From Janibacter sp. DB-40 (GTDB taxonomy: Bacteria > Actinomycetota > Actinomycetes > Actinomycetales > Dermatophilaceae), in contig NZ_CP120360.1 of the NCBI RefSeq assembly GCF_029510815.1, forward strand, positions 1,488,001 to 1,552,000: DNA of 64,000 nucleotides, written 5' to 3'. Shown one piece after another: positions 1 through 8,534 of this stretch (its first letter is position 1; every line of letters starts with the position of its first letter). The translations under genes and the position numbers were made by a program. Below the pieces are notes generated by a model that saw only the letters and a list, made by a program, of their open reading frames with translations, ran no database searches and had not been told where the DNA came from.

Positions 1-1
1 C

Positions 2-190
2 GCGACACCCGTCGTGGCCCTGGCCGGGCGGATCGTCATCGGCCGTCGCGAGGCCATGTCGCTGGGCCTGAGCGGCAGCTACGCCGTGGCCGAGCGGTAC
101 GAGGACGTCGCACGGTCGATGGCCGACCCCGTCGGCACCCTCAGCGCCCGCGCGGCACGGGTCGCCGCAACGTGGTCACCCCGCCGTTGA
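2..190 (+). CDS. glxK: glycerate kinase, C-terminal 62 residues (5' end outside window)
   Basis: The reading frame is open from the first bases and ends at TGA 188-190. It encodes a tail beginning ATPVVALAGRIVIGRR and continuing with a Gly-rich turn and a YAVAERYEDVA segment. This matches the C-terminus of type-2 glycerate kinases, which phosphorylate D-glycerate with ATP in the cytoplasm. The catalytic part is not in the window, so the call rests on the short tail plus context: in mycobacteria the glycerate kinase gene (Rv2205c) adjoins erpA (Rv2204c), exactly the neighbour seen here. The alternative is another kinase of the same fold; the synteny makes that less likely. Confidence 0.6.
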   Translation, partial: ATPVVALAGRIVIGRREAMSLGLSGSYAVAERYEDVARSMADPVGTLSARAARVAATWSPRR

Positions 191-213
191 CACCCACACA
201 ACTGGCGTATGGT
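187..213 (+). promoter_or_regulatory. putative erpA promoter (TTGACA / TATGGT)
   Basis: TTGACA at 187-192 matches the -35 consensus and overlaps the glxK stop. TATGGT at 208-213 is a fair -10. The 15-base spacer is shorter than the usual 17, so this is tentative. It would give a leader of about 85 bases before the erpA ATG at 307. Confidence 0.35.
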
Positions 214-306
214 GAGCACACGGGAACATCCGACGGCACCGTCGCGTTTGCCCCGATGTGGCGGGACTCCCGCCACTGCCACACCCCCGAGCCACGAGGA
301 CATCGC

Positions 307-672
307 ATGAGCGTCCAGGACACTTCTTCCGACGTTGCCACCGACAGCCACGAGGTCATCCTCACCGATGTTGCTGCGGGCAAGGTCAAGTCACTGCTCG
401 AGCAGGAGGGACGTGACGACCTGCGGCTTCGCATCGGCGTCCAGCCCGGTGGCTGCTCCGGCCTGATCTACCAGCTCTACTTCGACGAGCGTTCCCTCGA
501 CGGTGACCTCGTGCGCGACTTCAACGGCGTCTCGGTCGTCGTCGACCGGATGAGCGCCCCGTACCTCACCGGCGCCACGATCGACTTCGCCGACACGATC
601 GAGAAGCAGGGCTTCACCATCGACAACCCCAACGCGGGCAGCTCCTGCGCCTGCGGCGACAGCTTCGGCTGA
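307..672 (+). CDS. erpA: iron-sulfur cluster insertion protein ErpA (HesB/IscA family)
   Basis: This 121-residue A-type Fe-S carrier hands clusters to apo-enzymes in the cytosol. It shows the family's three invariant cysteines: Cys50 in QPGGCSG, and Cys114 and Cys116 in the C-terminal GSSCACGDSF. The frame is open upstream, but ATG 307 is preferred because it follows a GAGGAC ribosome site and gives the usual family length (about 110-120). The first 15 residues are a polar, poorly conserved lead. It is monocistronic: a strong terminator follows directly. The gene sits next to the respiratory-chain genes, whose Rieske protein needs Fe-S clusters, as in Mtb Rv2204c. Function is inferred from family membership. 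Confidence 0.93.
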   Translation: MSVQDTSSDVATDSHEVILTDVAAGKVKSLLEQEGRDDLRLRIGVQPGGCSGLIYQLYFDERSLDGDLVRDFNGVSVVVDRMSAPYLTGATIDFADTIEKQGFTIDNPNAGSSCACGDSFG

Positions 673-687
673 GCCGACTCCGGCACC

Positions 688-725
688 CGAAGGGCCTCCT
701 CACCACTCGGTGAGGAGGCCCTTCG
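688..725 (+). terminator. strong intrinsic hairpin after erpA
   Basis: A perfect 17-bp stem has arms 688-704 (cgaagggcctcctcacc) and 709-725, with a 4-base loop ACTC. It lies 15 bases after the erpA stop. There is no T-tract, as is common in actinobacteria. The outer arms carry the CGAAGGG word that recurs across the window. Confidence 0.9.
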
Positions 726-744
726 CCGTCCCCGGGCACGTCTG

Positions 745-750
745 TAGGGT
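745..750 (+). promoter_or_regulatory. -10 element for leaderless adoK (TAGGGT)
   Basis: TAGGGT is followed by exactly 7 bases and then the GTG start at 758. No Shine-Dalgarno sequence lies between. Same arrangement as about a dozen other genes here. Confidence 0.6.
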
Positions 751-757
751 TGCGCGC

Positions 758-1747
758 GTGCCCATCGCCATCGCCGGATCCATCGCCACCGACCACCTGA
801 TGACCTTCGCCGGTCGCTTCGCGGACTCGTTGGTCGTCGACCAGCTGGACAAGATCTCCGTGAGCTTCCTCGCGGAGGACCTGGACATCCGACGCGGGGG
901 AGTGGCTGCCAACATCGCCTTCGGCATGGCCAACCTCGGCCAGCGACCGGTGCTCGTCGGTGCCGTCGGCGAGGACTTCGCGGACTACCGCAGCTGGCTG
1001 GAGCGGCACGGTGTCGACTGCGACTCGGTGCGGGTCTCCGAGACCCGCCACACGGCGCGCTTCGTGTGCACAACCGACGAGGACATGGCCCAGATCGCGA
1101 CGTTCTACGCCGGAGCGATGAGTGAGGCCCGGGAGATCGAGCTCGCCCCCATCGCCGAGCGCGTCGGCGGGCTCGACCTGGTCCTCGTCGGCCCGGACGA
1201 CCCGGACGCCATGCGTCGCCACACCCAGGAGTGTCGCGACCGGGGCATCCCCTTCGTGGCCGACCCGAGCCAGCAGCTGGCCTTCGGCGGCGGTGACCTC
1301 ATCCGCGACCTCATCGACGGGGCCGAGTACCTCATCACCAACGAGTACGAGAGCCACCTCACCGCCCAGAAGACGGGGTGGAGCCAGGACGAGATCAACT
1401 CCCGGGTCGGCTACCGCGTGACGACCCTGGGCAAGGAGGGGGCGCGCATCACCGGCCGTGGCCTCGACGAGCCGATCCACGTCGGTGCCGCGCGCGAGGT
1501 GACCAGGGCCGACCCGACCGGGGTGGGCGACGCCTTCCGTGCCGGCTTCCTCACGGGTGTGGCCGAGGGCCTGCCCCTGCGCGAGTCCGCGGAGCTGGGC
1601 TCGATGCTCGCCACCTACGTCATCGAGACGGTGGGCACCCAGGAGTACGAGCTGGGCACCGCCCGGTTCCTCGAGCGGCTCACCGAGGCCTACGGCGCCG
1701 AGAGCGCCGAGCTCATCGGCGGCCACATCCGCTGCCGGCGTCCCTGA
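758..1747 (+). CDS. adoK: adenosine kinase AdoK (PfkB family)
   Basis: This 329-residue PfkB-family sugar/nucleoside kinase phosphorylates adenosine to AMP in purine salvage. The recognisable parts are the N-terminal GSIATDHLM, the glycine-rich RRGGVAANIAFG (residues 46-56) and the C-terminal signature DPTGVGDAFRAG (252-263) with the catalytic base Asp258. From memory, large stretches match Mtb Rv2202c, the characterised adenosine kinase, rather than bacterial ribokinase. The start is GTG 758, chosen because an upstream -10 box lies 7 bases before it and an upstream extension would run into the erpA terminator. aat follows 19 bases downstream and is probably co-transcribed. Confidence 0.9.
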   Translation: MPIAIAGSIATDHLMTFAGRFADSLVVDQLDKISVSFLAEDLDIRRGGVAANIAFGMANLGQRPVLVGAVGEDFADYRSWLERHGVDCDSVRVSETRHTARFVCTTDEDMAQIATFYAGAMSEAREIELAPIAERVGGLDLVLVGPDDPDAMRRHTQECRDRGIPFVADPSQQLAFGGGDLIRDLIDGAEYLITNEYESHLTAQKTGWSQDEINSRVGYRVTTLGKEGARITGRGLDEPIHVGAAREVTRADPTGVGDAFRAGFLTGVAEGLPLRESAELGSMLATYVIETVGTQEYELGTARFLERLTEAYGAESAELIGGHIRCRRP

Positions 1748-1766
1748 CGGGAGGGCCACGACCGGG

Positions 1767-2503
1767 ATGACCGCCCCCTTCCCACCGATCGAACCCCCCG
1801 GCGGGTCCGCTCTGTGGGCGAACTACCTGCGCGCCGGGATCGACGCCGCGGACGCCAACCCCGGCGACGTCGGCGAGGTCGTGGGGGTCGGCGGACGGCT
1901 CGACCCGCTCTCCGTACTCACCGCCTACCGCCTCGGGGTCTTCCCCATGGGCCTGGGCGAAGGGGTGGCCCGCCGATGGGGTGGTGGTGCCCCCGGTGGC
2001 GGGGCGTCCTCGTCCCCGGCCGGGTGCACGTCTCCCGGTCGCTGCGGCGGTCCCTGCCCCGGTTCACCGTGACGGTGGACGAGTCCTTCCGCGAGGTCGT
2101 CGCCGCCTGCGCCGACCCGGCGCGGGAGGGTGCGTGGATCAGCGACGCCGTGGCCGAGGTCTACGGCGAGCTGCACGAGCTCGGCTGGGCCCACAGCGTC
2201 GAGGTGCGCGACGACGCCGGCATGCTCGTCGGCGGTCTCTACGGCGTGGCCGTGGGGGGACTCTTCGCCGGGGAGTCGATGTTCCACCACGCCACGGACG
2301 CCTCCAAGGCCGCCCTGGTCCACCTCGACCGGCTCGTCGCCGCCGACGGTGACGAGCGCCGGATCATCGACGTGCAGTGGCGCACCACGCACCTGGGGAC
2401 CCTGGGGATCGAGGAGATCCACCGCCGTGAGTACCTGGCCCGGCTGTCGGTGGCGCTGCAGGCGCCGGCGATCGACTTCGGCGCCCATCTCACAGGTCGG
2501 TGA
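1767..2503 (+). pseudogene. aat: leucyl/phenylalanyl-tRNA-protein transferase Aat, frameshifted
   Basis: Aat adds Leu or Phe to N-terminal Arg/Lys of proteins, marking them for the ClpS-ClpAP N-end rule pathway. The start ATG 1767 opens a frame reading MTAPFPPIEPPGG...LTAYRLGVFPMGLGEG. The rest of the family (PPMGWWCPRWRGVL, HVSRSLRRS, FAGESMF, IDVQWRTTHLGTLG, IHRREYLARL) lies in the -1 frame to the stop at 2503. Adding one G to the run at 1962-1965 joins the parts into a normal 245-residue protein. The break falls in a GCGAAGGGG word. No other decay is visible, so a sequencing deletion is as likely as a real lesion. The 3' end overlaps the convergent aminotransferase by 14 bases. Confidence 0.85.
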
Positions 2504-3683
2504 CGCCCAGACGCCCACGAGCGCTGCGCACGACCTCCGGGAGCACCGCGCACAGCCGCTCGACGTCGTCCGCACGGTCCGGGGAGACGGCCGCGAGGGG
2601 GAGGGTGATGCGCACGTTCCCCTGGGTCAGGGCGCCCATGGCCGCGAGCACGTGGCTGGGCTCCAGGGTGTCGGAGGTGCACGCGGACCCCGAGGCGACG
2701 GCCAGCCCGTGCCGGGCGAGCTCGTCGACGATGGTCTCGCCGTCGACGTAGAGCACGGAGAAGGTGCACACGTGCGGCAGGCGGTCCCACGGGTCGCCGA
2801 CGACGTCCACCGCCCCCACGGCACCCGCCGCGGACCGGATCCGGTCGATGAGTTCCCGAGCCCCTCGTGACTCCTCGCCGGCGTCGGCGGTGACCTGCTG
2901 CCATGCCTCCGCCGCCGCGAGGGCCGTGGGGACGGCGACGGGGTCGAGGGTGAAGCCGCCCTCGTGCGGGCTCGGCGGGTCGTGGGGCGAGAAGCGGGTG
3001 CCCGTGCGCACGACGAGCACACCCAGCCGGGGTCCACCCCAGGAGGCGGCGTCGGCCACGAGCACGTCGAAGTCGCGCGGAACCGGGTCGCGCCCGACCG
3101 ACGCGCGGGCGTCGACGAGGAGGGGCACGCCGTGCGCGGCCGTGACCGACCGGGCCTCGGTCAGTGGCTGGCGGGTCCCGACCTCCTGGTTGGCGGCCTG
3201 CAGGACGGCGAAGGGGGTCTCCCCGGTGATCGCGGCGCGCCACCCCGGCAGGTCGAGCGCCCCGGTGGGGGTGGCGGCGACCTCGACCGCTCCCTCGTCA
3301 CGCGCACGCAGCCACCGCAGGAGTCCCGAGTGCTCCACGGAGGAGGCCACGGGAGGCCCGATGCGGCGTCGGCGCCCCCTGGCGAGGCCCGCGAGCGCAG
3401 TGCGAGCCGCCTGGTCCCCACTGGCGTGCAGGGTGACCTCGTCCGGCCGGACCCCGAGCCCCCCGGCGATGATCGCCCGGGCGCGGTCGAGCAGGGCCCG
3501 GCTGCGACGTCCCGCAGCATGCCGCGACGTGGGGTCGGCCCACGCCAGGTCGTGGGCCGCGCGCCAGGTCTCGAGGGCGGCCGGGAGGACGGGTCCGGGG
3601 GAGGCGTCGAGCAGGCCCCGGACACCCTCTGCGAGGGCGGTCCCACGGGGGCCCGGTGGGGTCGAATCCGTCTGTGGCGCCAC
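2490..3683 (-). CDS. class V aminotransferase-fold protein, cysteine-desulfurase-like but without the PLP lysine
   Basis: This 397-residue protein has the class V aminotransferase fold. It resembles NifS/IscS in several places: SVEHSGLLRW (115-124), ANQEVGTRQPL (164-174) and a C-terminal loop GSACTSDTLEPSHVLAAMG that carries the cysteine of desulfurases. The segment that should hold the Schiff-base lysine (S-x-H-K-x-x-G-P) reads ADAASWGGPRLG (210-221), with Trp215 where the lysine is expected. Either the protein has no ordinary PLP chemistry or it uses another residue. Related lysine-less proteins seem to exist in other actinobacteria, but I cannot confirm this. It starts at GTG 3683 with a TAACGT box 6 bases upstream. 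It is transcribed away from ctaC. Confidence 0.75.
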   Translation of the reverse strand: MAPQTDSTPPGPRGTALAEGVRGLLDASPGPVLPAALETWRAAHDLAWADPTSRHAAGRRSRALLDRARAIIAGGLGVRPDEVTLHASGDQAARTALAGLARGRRRRIGPPVASSVEHSGLLRWLRARDEGAVEVAATPTGALDLPGWRAAITGETPFAVLQAANQEVGTRQPLTEARSVTAAHGVPLLVDARASVGRDPVPRDFDVLVADAASWGGPRLGVLVVRTGTRFSPHDPPSPHEGGFTLDPVAVPTALAAAEAWQQVTADAGEESRGARELIDRIRSAAGAVGAVDVVGDPWDRLPHVCTFSVLYVDGETIVDELARHGLAVASGSACTSDTLEPSHVLAAMGALTQGNVRITLPLAAVSPDRADDVERLCAVLPEVVRSARGRLGVTDL

Positions 3684-3689
3684 GCCTGC

Positions 3690-3695
3690 ACGTTA
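3690..3695 (-). promoter_or_regulatory. -10 element for the leaderless aminotransferase gene (TAACGT on minus strand)
   Basis: TAACGT on the minus strand is separated by 6 bases from the GTG at 3683-3681. There is no ribosome site between. Confidence 0.55.
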
Positions 3696-3701
3696 GTGCC
3701 A

Positions 3702-3737
3702 CCCTTCCTCGAAGGGGCCGCACCCCTGCGGTAATGT
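3702..3737 (+). promoter_or_regulatory. putative ctaCDF promoter region
   Basis: TAATGT at 3732-3737 is a good -10 hexamer about 43 bases before the ctaC start. Just upstream is a perfect 6-bp hairpin, CCCTTC (3702-3707), CTC, GAAGGG (3711-3716), again built on the recurrent word. No clear -35 is seen. Confidence 0.4.
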
Positions 3738-3779
3738 GTGACCGTCTTCTGAAAACTTCGGACCAGTAGTAGGTGCCCC

Positions 3780-4688
3780 TTGCCTGTGTCTTCGAGCACA
3801 ACGTCCCGGCGTGTACGCCGCGGGATCGGTGCGATCGGACTCGTCGCCGCCGTGACGGCCATGTCGGCCTGCAGCGCGGTCGGTGTCAACACCGACCTCA
3901 AGAACGGGTACCTGCCCGAGGGGGTCACCGAGGAGTCCGTGCTCGTCGAGAACCTCTGGATCTGGTCGTGGGTCGCGGCGCTCGCCGTGGGCGTGCTCGT
4001 GTGGGGCCTGACCCTGTGGTGCATCGTCGCCTACCGCAGGCGCAAGGACGACGACGGCTCCCTGCCGGTGCAGCTGCAGTACAACGTGCCGCTGGAGATC
4101 CTCTACACGGTCGTGCCGATGTTCATGGTCGGTGCGCTCTTCTTCTACACCGAGCAGGCGCAGTCGAAGCTGCTCGACGTCTCCAACGAGCCCGACGTCA
4201 CGATCAACGTCGTCGCCAAGCAGTGGAGCTGGGACTTCAACTACGTCGAGGCCGACGTCTACGAGGCCGGTCACATGGCCCCGCTGGACGGCAAGTCCGG
4301 CCACGAGGAGGACCTGCCGACCCTCTACCTGCCGAAGGGTGAGCGGGTCGAGTTCGTCCTCACCTCCCGCGACGTCATCCACTCCTTCTGGGTCCCGGCC
4401 TTCCTGGAGAAGATGGACGTCAACCCGGGCATCGTCAACCGCTTCCAGGTGGTGCCGTCGGAGACGGGTACCTTCCAGGGCAAGTGCGCCGAGCTGTGCG
4501 GTGCCTACCACTCGCAGATGCTCTTCAACGTCAAGATCGTCGAGCCCGCCGAGTACGAGGCGCACATGCAGGAGCTGCGGGACAAGGGCCAGACCGGCCA
4601 GCTGGGCACCGGCCTCAACCGCGAGGATATCAACGAGCGCGATCAGGACCTGCTTCCTGACTCCGTCCGGGACGAGGAGACGAACTGA
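3780..4688 (+). CDS. ctaC: cytochrome c oxidase subunit II (lipoprotein)
   Basis: This 302-residue subunit II of the aa3-type cytochrome c oxidase carries the CuA centre that takes electrons from the bc1 complex. A lipoprotein signal ends in the lipobox TAMSAC (Cys31). Two membrane helices lie at about 58-85 and 105-125, followed by the cupredoxin domain. CuA ligands are visible: His201 (DVIHSFWVP), Cys236 and Cys240 ([12 protein letters not shown]), His244 and Met247. The longest reading starts at TTG 3780; GTG 3786 is an alternative start and would only shorten the signal peptide. It overlaps ctaD by one base, so the two are translationally coupled. Confidence 0.95.
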   Translation: MPVSSSTTSRRVRRGIGAIGLVAAVTAMSACSAVGVNTDLKNGYLPEGVTEESVLVENLWIWSWVAALAVGVLVWGLTLWCIVAYRRRKDDDGSLPVQLQYNVPLEILYTVVPMFMVGALFFYTEQAQSKLLDVSNEPDVTINVVAKQWSWDFNYVEADVYEAGHMAPLDGKSGHEEDLPTLYLPKGERVEFVLTSRDVIHSFWVPAFLEKMDVNPGIVNRFQVVPSETGTFQGKCAELCGAYHSQMLFNVKIVEPAEYEAHMQELRDKGQTGQLGTGLNREDINERDQDLLPDSVRDEETN

Positions 4689-6412
4689 TGTCGACGATCT
4701 CCGGAGCACTGAGCCGGAACACGAGCGAGGCGGAGGTCACCGAGAAGACCATCGCCCGTCGTGAGCGGGCCGGGAGCCAGTTCTTCCGCATCATCACCTC
4801 GACCGACCACAAGGTCATCGGCAACCTCTACATGGCGACCAGCTTCCTGTGGTTCCTGCTCGGTGGCCTGATGGCACTGGTCATCCGGCTGGAGCTGTGG
4901 GCCCCCGGGCTGCAGGTGGTGGACAATCCCGAGCAGTTCAACGAGATGTTCACCATGCACGGCACGATCATGCTGCTGCTGTTCGCGACCCCGGCCTTCG
5001 CCGGGTTCGCCAACGCGCTCATGCCGCTGCAGATCGGGGCACCGGACGTCTCCTTCCCCCGGCTGAACATGTTCGCCTACTGGCTCTACCTCTTCGGTGG
5101 CCTCATCGCGGGTGCCGGTCTGATCACGCCGGGAGGTGCGGCGGCCTTCGGATGGACCGCCTACGCGCCGCTGTCCGACCCGACGTACAGCCCCGGCGTC
5201 GGGGGCGACCTGTGGGTCTGGGGTCTCGGTCTCGCCGGTTTCGGCACGATCCTCGGTGCGGTCAACTTCATCACCACGGTCATCTGCATGCGTGCGCCCG
5301 GCATGACGATGTTCCGGATGCCGCTGTTCACCTGGACCGTCCTGGTCACCTCGGTCATGATCCTGATGGCCTTCCCCGTCCTGGCGGCCGCACTCATCGG
5401 GCTCGGCGTCGACCGTCGCTTCGGCGGGCAGATCTTCGCCGCGGAGAGCGGGGGAGCGCTGCTGTGGCAGCACCTCTTCTGGTTCTTCGGTCACCCGGAG
5501 GTCTACATCCTCGCGCTGCCGTTCTTCGGCGTGATCTCCGAGATCATCCCGGTCTTCTCCCGCAAGCCGCTCTTCGGCTACAAGACCATGGTCTTCGCGA
5601 CGATCGCCATCGCGGGCCTGTCGGTCTCGGTGTGGGCCCACCACATGTACGGCACCGGTCAGGTCTTCCTGCCCTTCTTCGCCGTGATGACGATGGCGAT
5701 CTCGGTGCCGACGGGTCTGAAGTTCTTCAACTGGATCGGCACGATGTGGGGCGGCAAGCTCGTCTTCAGCACACCGCTGGTCTGGGCGCTGGGCTTCGTG
5801 GTCACCTTCCTCTTCGGTGGTCTCACCGGCGTGATCATGGCCAGCCCCGCGATGGACTTCCACATCACCGACACCTACTTCATCGTCGCCCACTTCCACT
5901 ACGTCCTCTTCGGCACGATCGTCTTCTCCTTCTTCGGCGGGATGTACTTCTGGTGGCCGAAGCTGACCGGCAAGATGCTCGACGAGTTCCTGGGCAAGGT
6001 GCACTTCTGGCTGCTCTTCGTGGGCTTCCACCTGACCTTCCTGATCCAGCACTGGCTGGGCGTCGAGGGCATGCCGCGCCGCTACGCGGACTACATGCCG
6101 GAGGACAACTTCCAGCTGGCCAACCAGATCTCCACGGTCGGTTCGCTCATCCTGGCGGTGAGCTTCCTGCCCTTCTTCTACAACGTGTGGAAGACGCACA
6201 CGAGCGCGCCGATGGTCGAGGTCGACGACCCGTGGGGTTATGGCGGCAGCCTCGAGTGGGCGACCTCCTGCCCGCCGCCGCGCCACAACTTCACGTCGAT
6301 CCCGCCGATCCGTTCCGAGCGACCGGCATTCGACATGAGGCACCCCGAGTACGCACCCAAGGCGCTGCAGGCCCGAACCGGGGCCACGGCGAAGGAAGAG
6401 GTCACCCGATGA
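4688..6412 (+). CDS. ctaD: cytochrome c oxidase subunit I
   Basis: This 574-residue catalytic subunit of aa3 oxidase reduces O2 to water while pumping protons. The metal ligands are present: His91 and His404 for haem a, His402 for haem a3 (IVAHFHYV), and His269, His318 and His319 for CuB. Tyr273 lies in GHPEVY and forms the His-Tyr cross-link in this family. About twelve hydrophobic segments span the protein. The start ATG shares a base with the ctaC stop (TGATG). The C-terminus is typical of the actinobacterial form. It acts with the other cta subunits and the qcr complex encoded on the opposite strand nearby. Confidence 0.97.
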   Translation: MSTISGALSRNTSEAEVTEKTIARRERAGSQFFRIITSTDHKVIGNLYMATSFLWFLLGGLMALVIRLELWAPGLQVVDNPEQFNEMFTMHGTIMLLLFATPAFAGFANALMPLQIGAPDVSFPRLNMFAYWLYLFGGLIAGAGLITPGGAAAFGWTAYAPLSDPTYSPGVGGDLWVWGLGLAGFGTILGAVNFITTVICMRAPGMTMFRMPLFTWTVLVTSVMILMAFPVLAAALIGLGVDRRFGGQIFAAESGGALLWQHLFWFFGHPEVYILALPFFGVISEIIPVFSRKPLFGYKTMVFATIAIAGLSVSVWAHHMYGTGQVFLPFFAVMTMAISVPTGLKFFNWIGTMWGGKLVFSTPLVWALGFVVTFLFGGLTGVIMASPAMDFHITDTYFIVAHFHYVLFGTIVFSFFGGMYFWWPKLTGKMLDEFLGKVHFWLLFVGFHLTFLIQHWLGVEGMPRRYADYMPEDNFQLANQISTVGSLILAVSFLPFFYNVWKTHTSAPMVEVDDPWGYGGSLEWATSCPPPRHNFTSIPPIRSERPAFDMRHPEYAPKALQARTGATAKEEVTR

Positions 6413-6810
6413 AGGTCGAGATCGTGTTCTTCGCCGGCATCGGCGTCTTCTTCGTCGCCGTCGGCCTGCTCTACGGATTCTGGACCGGCTGGGTCGAGCC
6501 CGTGGGCTGGGTCGCGCTGCACCTCTGCGGCGGCCTCGGCTTCATGATCGCCTTCTTCCTGTGGGCGGCCGGCCGCAAGCTGCCGGCCCGTCCCGAGGAC
6601 AATCCGCACGGTGAGATCGAGGACCAGGAGGGTGCCTACGGCGCCTTCGCCCCGTACTCCTGGTGGCCGCTGTGGCTGTCGCTGGCCGGTGCGCTGGTCT
6701 TCCTCGGCGTCGCGATGGCCTACTGGATCGCCGCGCTCGGGGCGGTCGTGGGCGTGTGGGCCGTCATCGGGTGGACCTTCGAGTACTACAAGGGCGAGTT
6801 CGCGCACTGA
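6409..6810 (+). CDS. ctaF: cytochrome c oxidase subunit IV, actinobacterial type
   Basis: This 133-residue protein has four membrane segments: residues 4-24 and 29-47 first, then two more after the polar loop around [14 protein letters not shown]. It belongs to the small actinobacterial subunit IV family found immediately after ctaD (Mtb Rv2199c). The ATG overlaps the ctaD stop by four bases (ATGA). Its role is structural within the aa3 oxidase; it has no metal ligands. It ends the ctaCDF operon, since a long terminator follows 17 bases later. Confidence 0.92.
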   Translation: MKVEIVFFAGIGVFFVAVGLLYGFWTGWVEPVGWVALHLCGGLGFMIAFFLWAAGRKLPARPEDNPHGEIEDQEGAYGAFAPYSWWPLWLSLAGALVFLGVAMAYWIAALGAVVGVWAVIGWTFEYYKGEFAH

Positions 6811-6827
6811 CCAAGGGCCTACACTGT

Positions 6828-6871
6828 GCCGAAGGGCCTGCCGACCTCGACGAGGTCGCAGGCCCTTCGGC
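6828..6871 (+). terminator. long terminator hairpin after ctaCDF
   Basis: The outer stem is 14 bp: 6828-6841 (gccgaagggcctgc) pairs with 6858-6871. Inside it a further run of pairs (CGACCTC with GAGGTCG) closes a 3-base loop, with one bulged base. The arms contain GAAGGG/CCCTTC. Confidence 0.88.
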
Positions 6872-6881
6872 ATCTTGTCCG

Positions 6882-6915
6882 GGTGCGTCATCGCTGCCAA
6901 GCGGGATGACGCACC
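6882..6915. promoter_or_regulatory. 11-bp perfect inverted repeat upstream of the L,D-transpeptidase gene
   Basis: The arms GGTGCGTCATC (6882-6892) and GATGACGCACC (6905-6915) are separated by 12 bases. The repeat lies about 30 bases before the start at 6944 and just after the ctaF terminator. It could be an operator or a second hairpin; no known regulator motif is recognised. Confidence 0.45.
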
Positions 6916-6943
6916 ACCTGTTACCACGGGGGTACGCGAATTG

Positions 6944-8134
6944 GTGAAGGGACCACGAACGGCCACGGTCCTGGGTCTGCTCATGTCACTCGTGCTGGCC
7001 GGTTGTGCCGGCGGCCCGAGCTCATCCGACCCGTCGGCGTCCCCCTCCGGTGCATCGCCGTCGACCCCGCAGCCGCAGGCCCGGATCACCGTCGACCCTG
7101 CCGAGGGGACGGCCGAGGTGATGCCGGACGAGACGATCACCGTGCAGGTCGAGCGCGGAGACCTCGGCGACGTGACCGTCGTGGGGGCCGGCGGGGACGA
7201 GATCGAGGGGCAGGTGCAGGGGCGGACGTGGACGTCCAGCACCCGGCTGAAGCCGTCGACCGAGTACACCGTCACAACGACCGCGCAGGGCCCCGAGGGC
7301 GAAACCACGACGGATACGAGCACCTTCACCACCCACGAGCCGGAAGTGACTGCCACCTACGGCATCGTCTACGACGGTTGGACCGTCGGCGTGGGCATGC
7401 CGGTGAGCATCCAGTTCGACTCGGCCGTGACCGACGAGAAGTACCGCCGGGCCATCGAGCGGGCCGTGTCCGTCGAGACCACACCGAGGACCGAGGGCTC
7501 GTGGGGGTGGTTGGACAACCGGCAGCTGATGTGGCGGCCCAAAGACTTCTGGACGCCCGGGACCACCGTCACCGTCGACGCCCCCATCACGGGGTACCAG
7601 ACCGGTGAGGACAAGTGGGTCGCCGAGGACGTCAACGGGTCCATGACCATCGGTCGGCGCCAGATGGCCACGGTCGACATCGCCGACCACGAGATGACCG
7701 TCTCCCGGGACGGCCAGACGCTCAAGACCTTCCCCGTCAGCAGTGGCAAGCCCGGCAAGAGGACCGAGACCCGGTCGGGGATGAAGGTCGTCATCGGCAA
7801 GCAGCGCGAGATGACGATGGACTCCACGACCCTGGGCATCGAGAAGGGCGACGAGGACTACTACAAGGTCGAGACCGACTTCAACGTGCGGGTGACCTGG
7901 ACCGGGGAGTTCGTCCACTCCGCGCCCTGGTCCGTCGGCGCACAGGGGAGCACGAACGTCTCCCACGGGTGCGTGAACATGGCCCCGCAGAGCGCGAAGT
8001 GGTTCTACAACAACTCCCTGGTCGGTGATCCGGTGAACTTCACCGGGTCGGACCGGGAGTTCAAGCCCGCCGAGGGGATCGGTGTCTGGCAGTACTCGTG
8101 GGCGCAGTGGCAGCAGCAGAGCGCCCTGACCTGA
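6944..8134 (+). CDS. L,D-transpeptidase lipoprotein (YkuD domain, Ig-like N-terminal domain)
   Basis: This 396-residue lipoprotein forms 3-3 peptidoglycan cross-links outside the membrane, like LdtMt2. A signal peptide ends in the lipobox VLAGC (Cys21), then comes a Ser/Pro-rich linker, an Ig-like domain and the C-terminal YkuD catalytic domain. The active-site motif is SHGCVN with Ser340, His341, Gly342 and the nucleophile Cys343; an upstream FVHSAPWS supplies the other conserved His. GTG 6944 is chosen because it starts the signal peptide with a Lys/Arg n-region. A run of Gs at about 6928-6932 may serve as the ribosome site; TTG 6941 is an alternative. It faces the next gene tail to tail. 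Confidence 0.9.
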   Translation: MKGPRTATVLGLLMSLVLAGCAGGPSSSDPSASPSGASPSTPQPQARITVDPAEGTAEVMPDETITVQVERGDLGDVTVVGAGGDEIEGQVQGRTWTSSTRLKPSTEYTVTTTAQGPEGETTTDTSTFTTHEPEVTATYGIVYDGWTVGVGMPVSIQFDSAVTDEKYRRAIERAVSVETTPRTEGSWGWLDNRQLMWRPKDFWTPGTTVTVDAPITGYQTGEDKWVAEDVNGSMTIGRRQMATVDIADHEMTVSRDGQTLKTFPVSSGKPGKRTETRSGMKVVIGKQREMTMDSTTLGIEKGDEDYYKVETDFNVRVTWTGEFVHSAPWSVGAQGSTNVSHGCVNMAPQSAKWFYNNSLVGDPVNFTGSDREFKPAEGIGVWQYSWAQWQQQSALT

Positions 8135-8151
8135 CGACTGGGTGGCGGATG

Positions 8152-8532
8152 TCAGGCCCAACCGAGGTCGTGGAGGCGCTGCTCGTCGATGCCGACGTGG
8201 TGACCCGCCTCGTGGACGATGGTGATGGCGATCTCCTCGCGCAGCTCGTCCATGTCGGCGCTCAGGCGCGACAGCGGGCCGCGGAAGAGCACGATCCGGT
8301 CCGGGAGGGCACCTGCCGCCCAGCCGCCGTCGCGCTCGGTCAGGGGAGTCCCGACGTAGATCCCGAGCAGCTGGGCGTTCTCCTCCGGGGAGAAGTCCGG
8401 GTCGGCGTACTCGGGTCCGGGCTCGTCCTCGATGAAGAAGGCCACGTTGTCGAGCATCCCGAGCAGCTCGGACGGCACCTCGTCGAGAGCGTCACGGACG
8501 GCCGACTCGAAGTCCTCTTCACTGATCTGCAT
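8152..8532 (-). CDS. small zincin-like metallopeptidase (DUF1025 type)
   Basis: This 126-residue cytosolic protein has a minimal metzincin-like motif HEAGHHVGID at 107-116. His107 and His111 would bind zinc, with Glu108 as catalytic base. The N-terminal part (MQISEEDFESAVRDALDEVP) and the acidic middle are typical of this small conserved family. The substrate is unknown. It starts only 2 bases after the stop of the transporter gene upstream on the same strand, so the two are likely translated together; whether they are functionally linked is unknown. Confidence 0.85.
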   Translation of the reverse strand: MQISEEDFESAVRDALDEVPSELLGMLDNVAFFIEDEPGPEYADPDFSPEENAQLLGIYVGTPLTERDGGWAAGALPDRIVLFRGPLSRLSADMDELREEIAITIVHEAGHHVGIDEQRLHDLGWA

Positions 8533-8534
8533 CC

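Noticed and set aside
172..306. Upstream extension of erpA to an in-frame ATG at 172
   Set aside because: The extra 45 residues are not family-like, overlap glxK, and have no ribosome site; ATG 307 has one.
1955..1975. Programmed -1 frameshift in aat
   Set aside because: No slippery heptamer or downstream pseudoknot is apparent, Aat is not known to use frameshifting, and three other genes show the same type of one-base defect.
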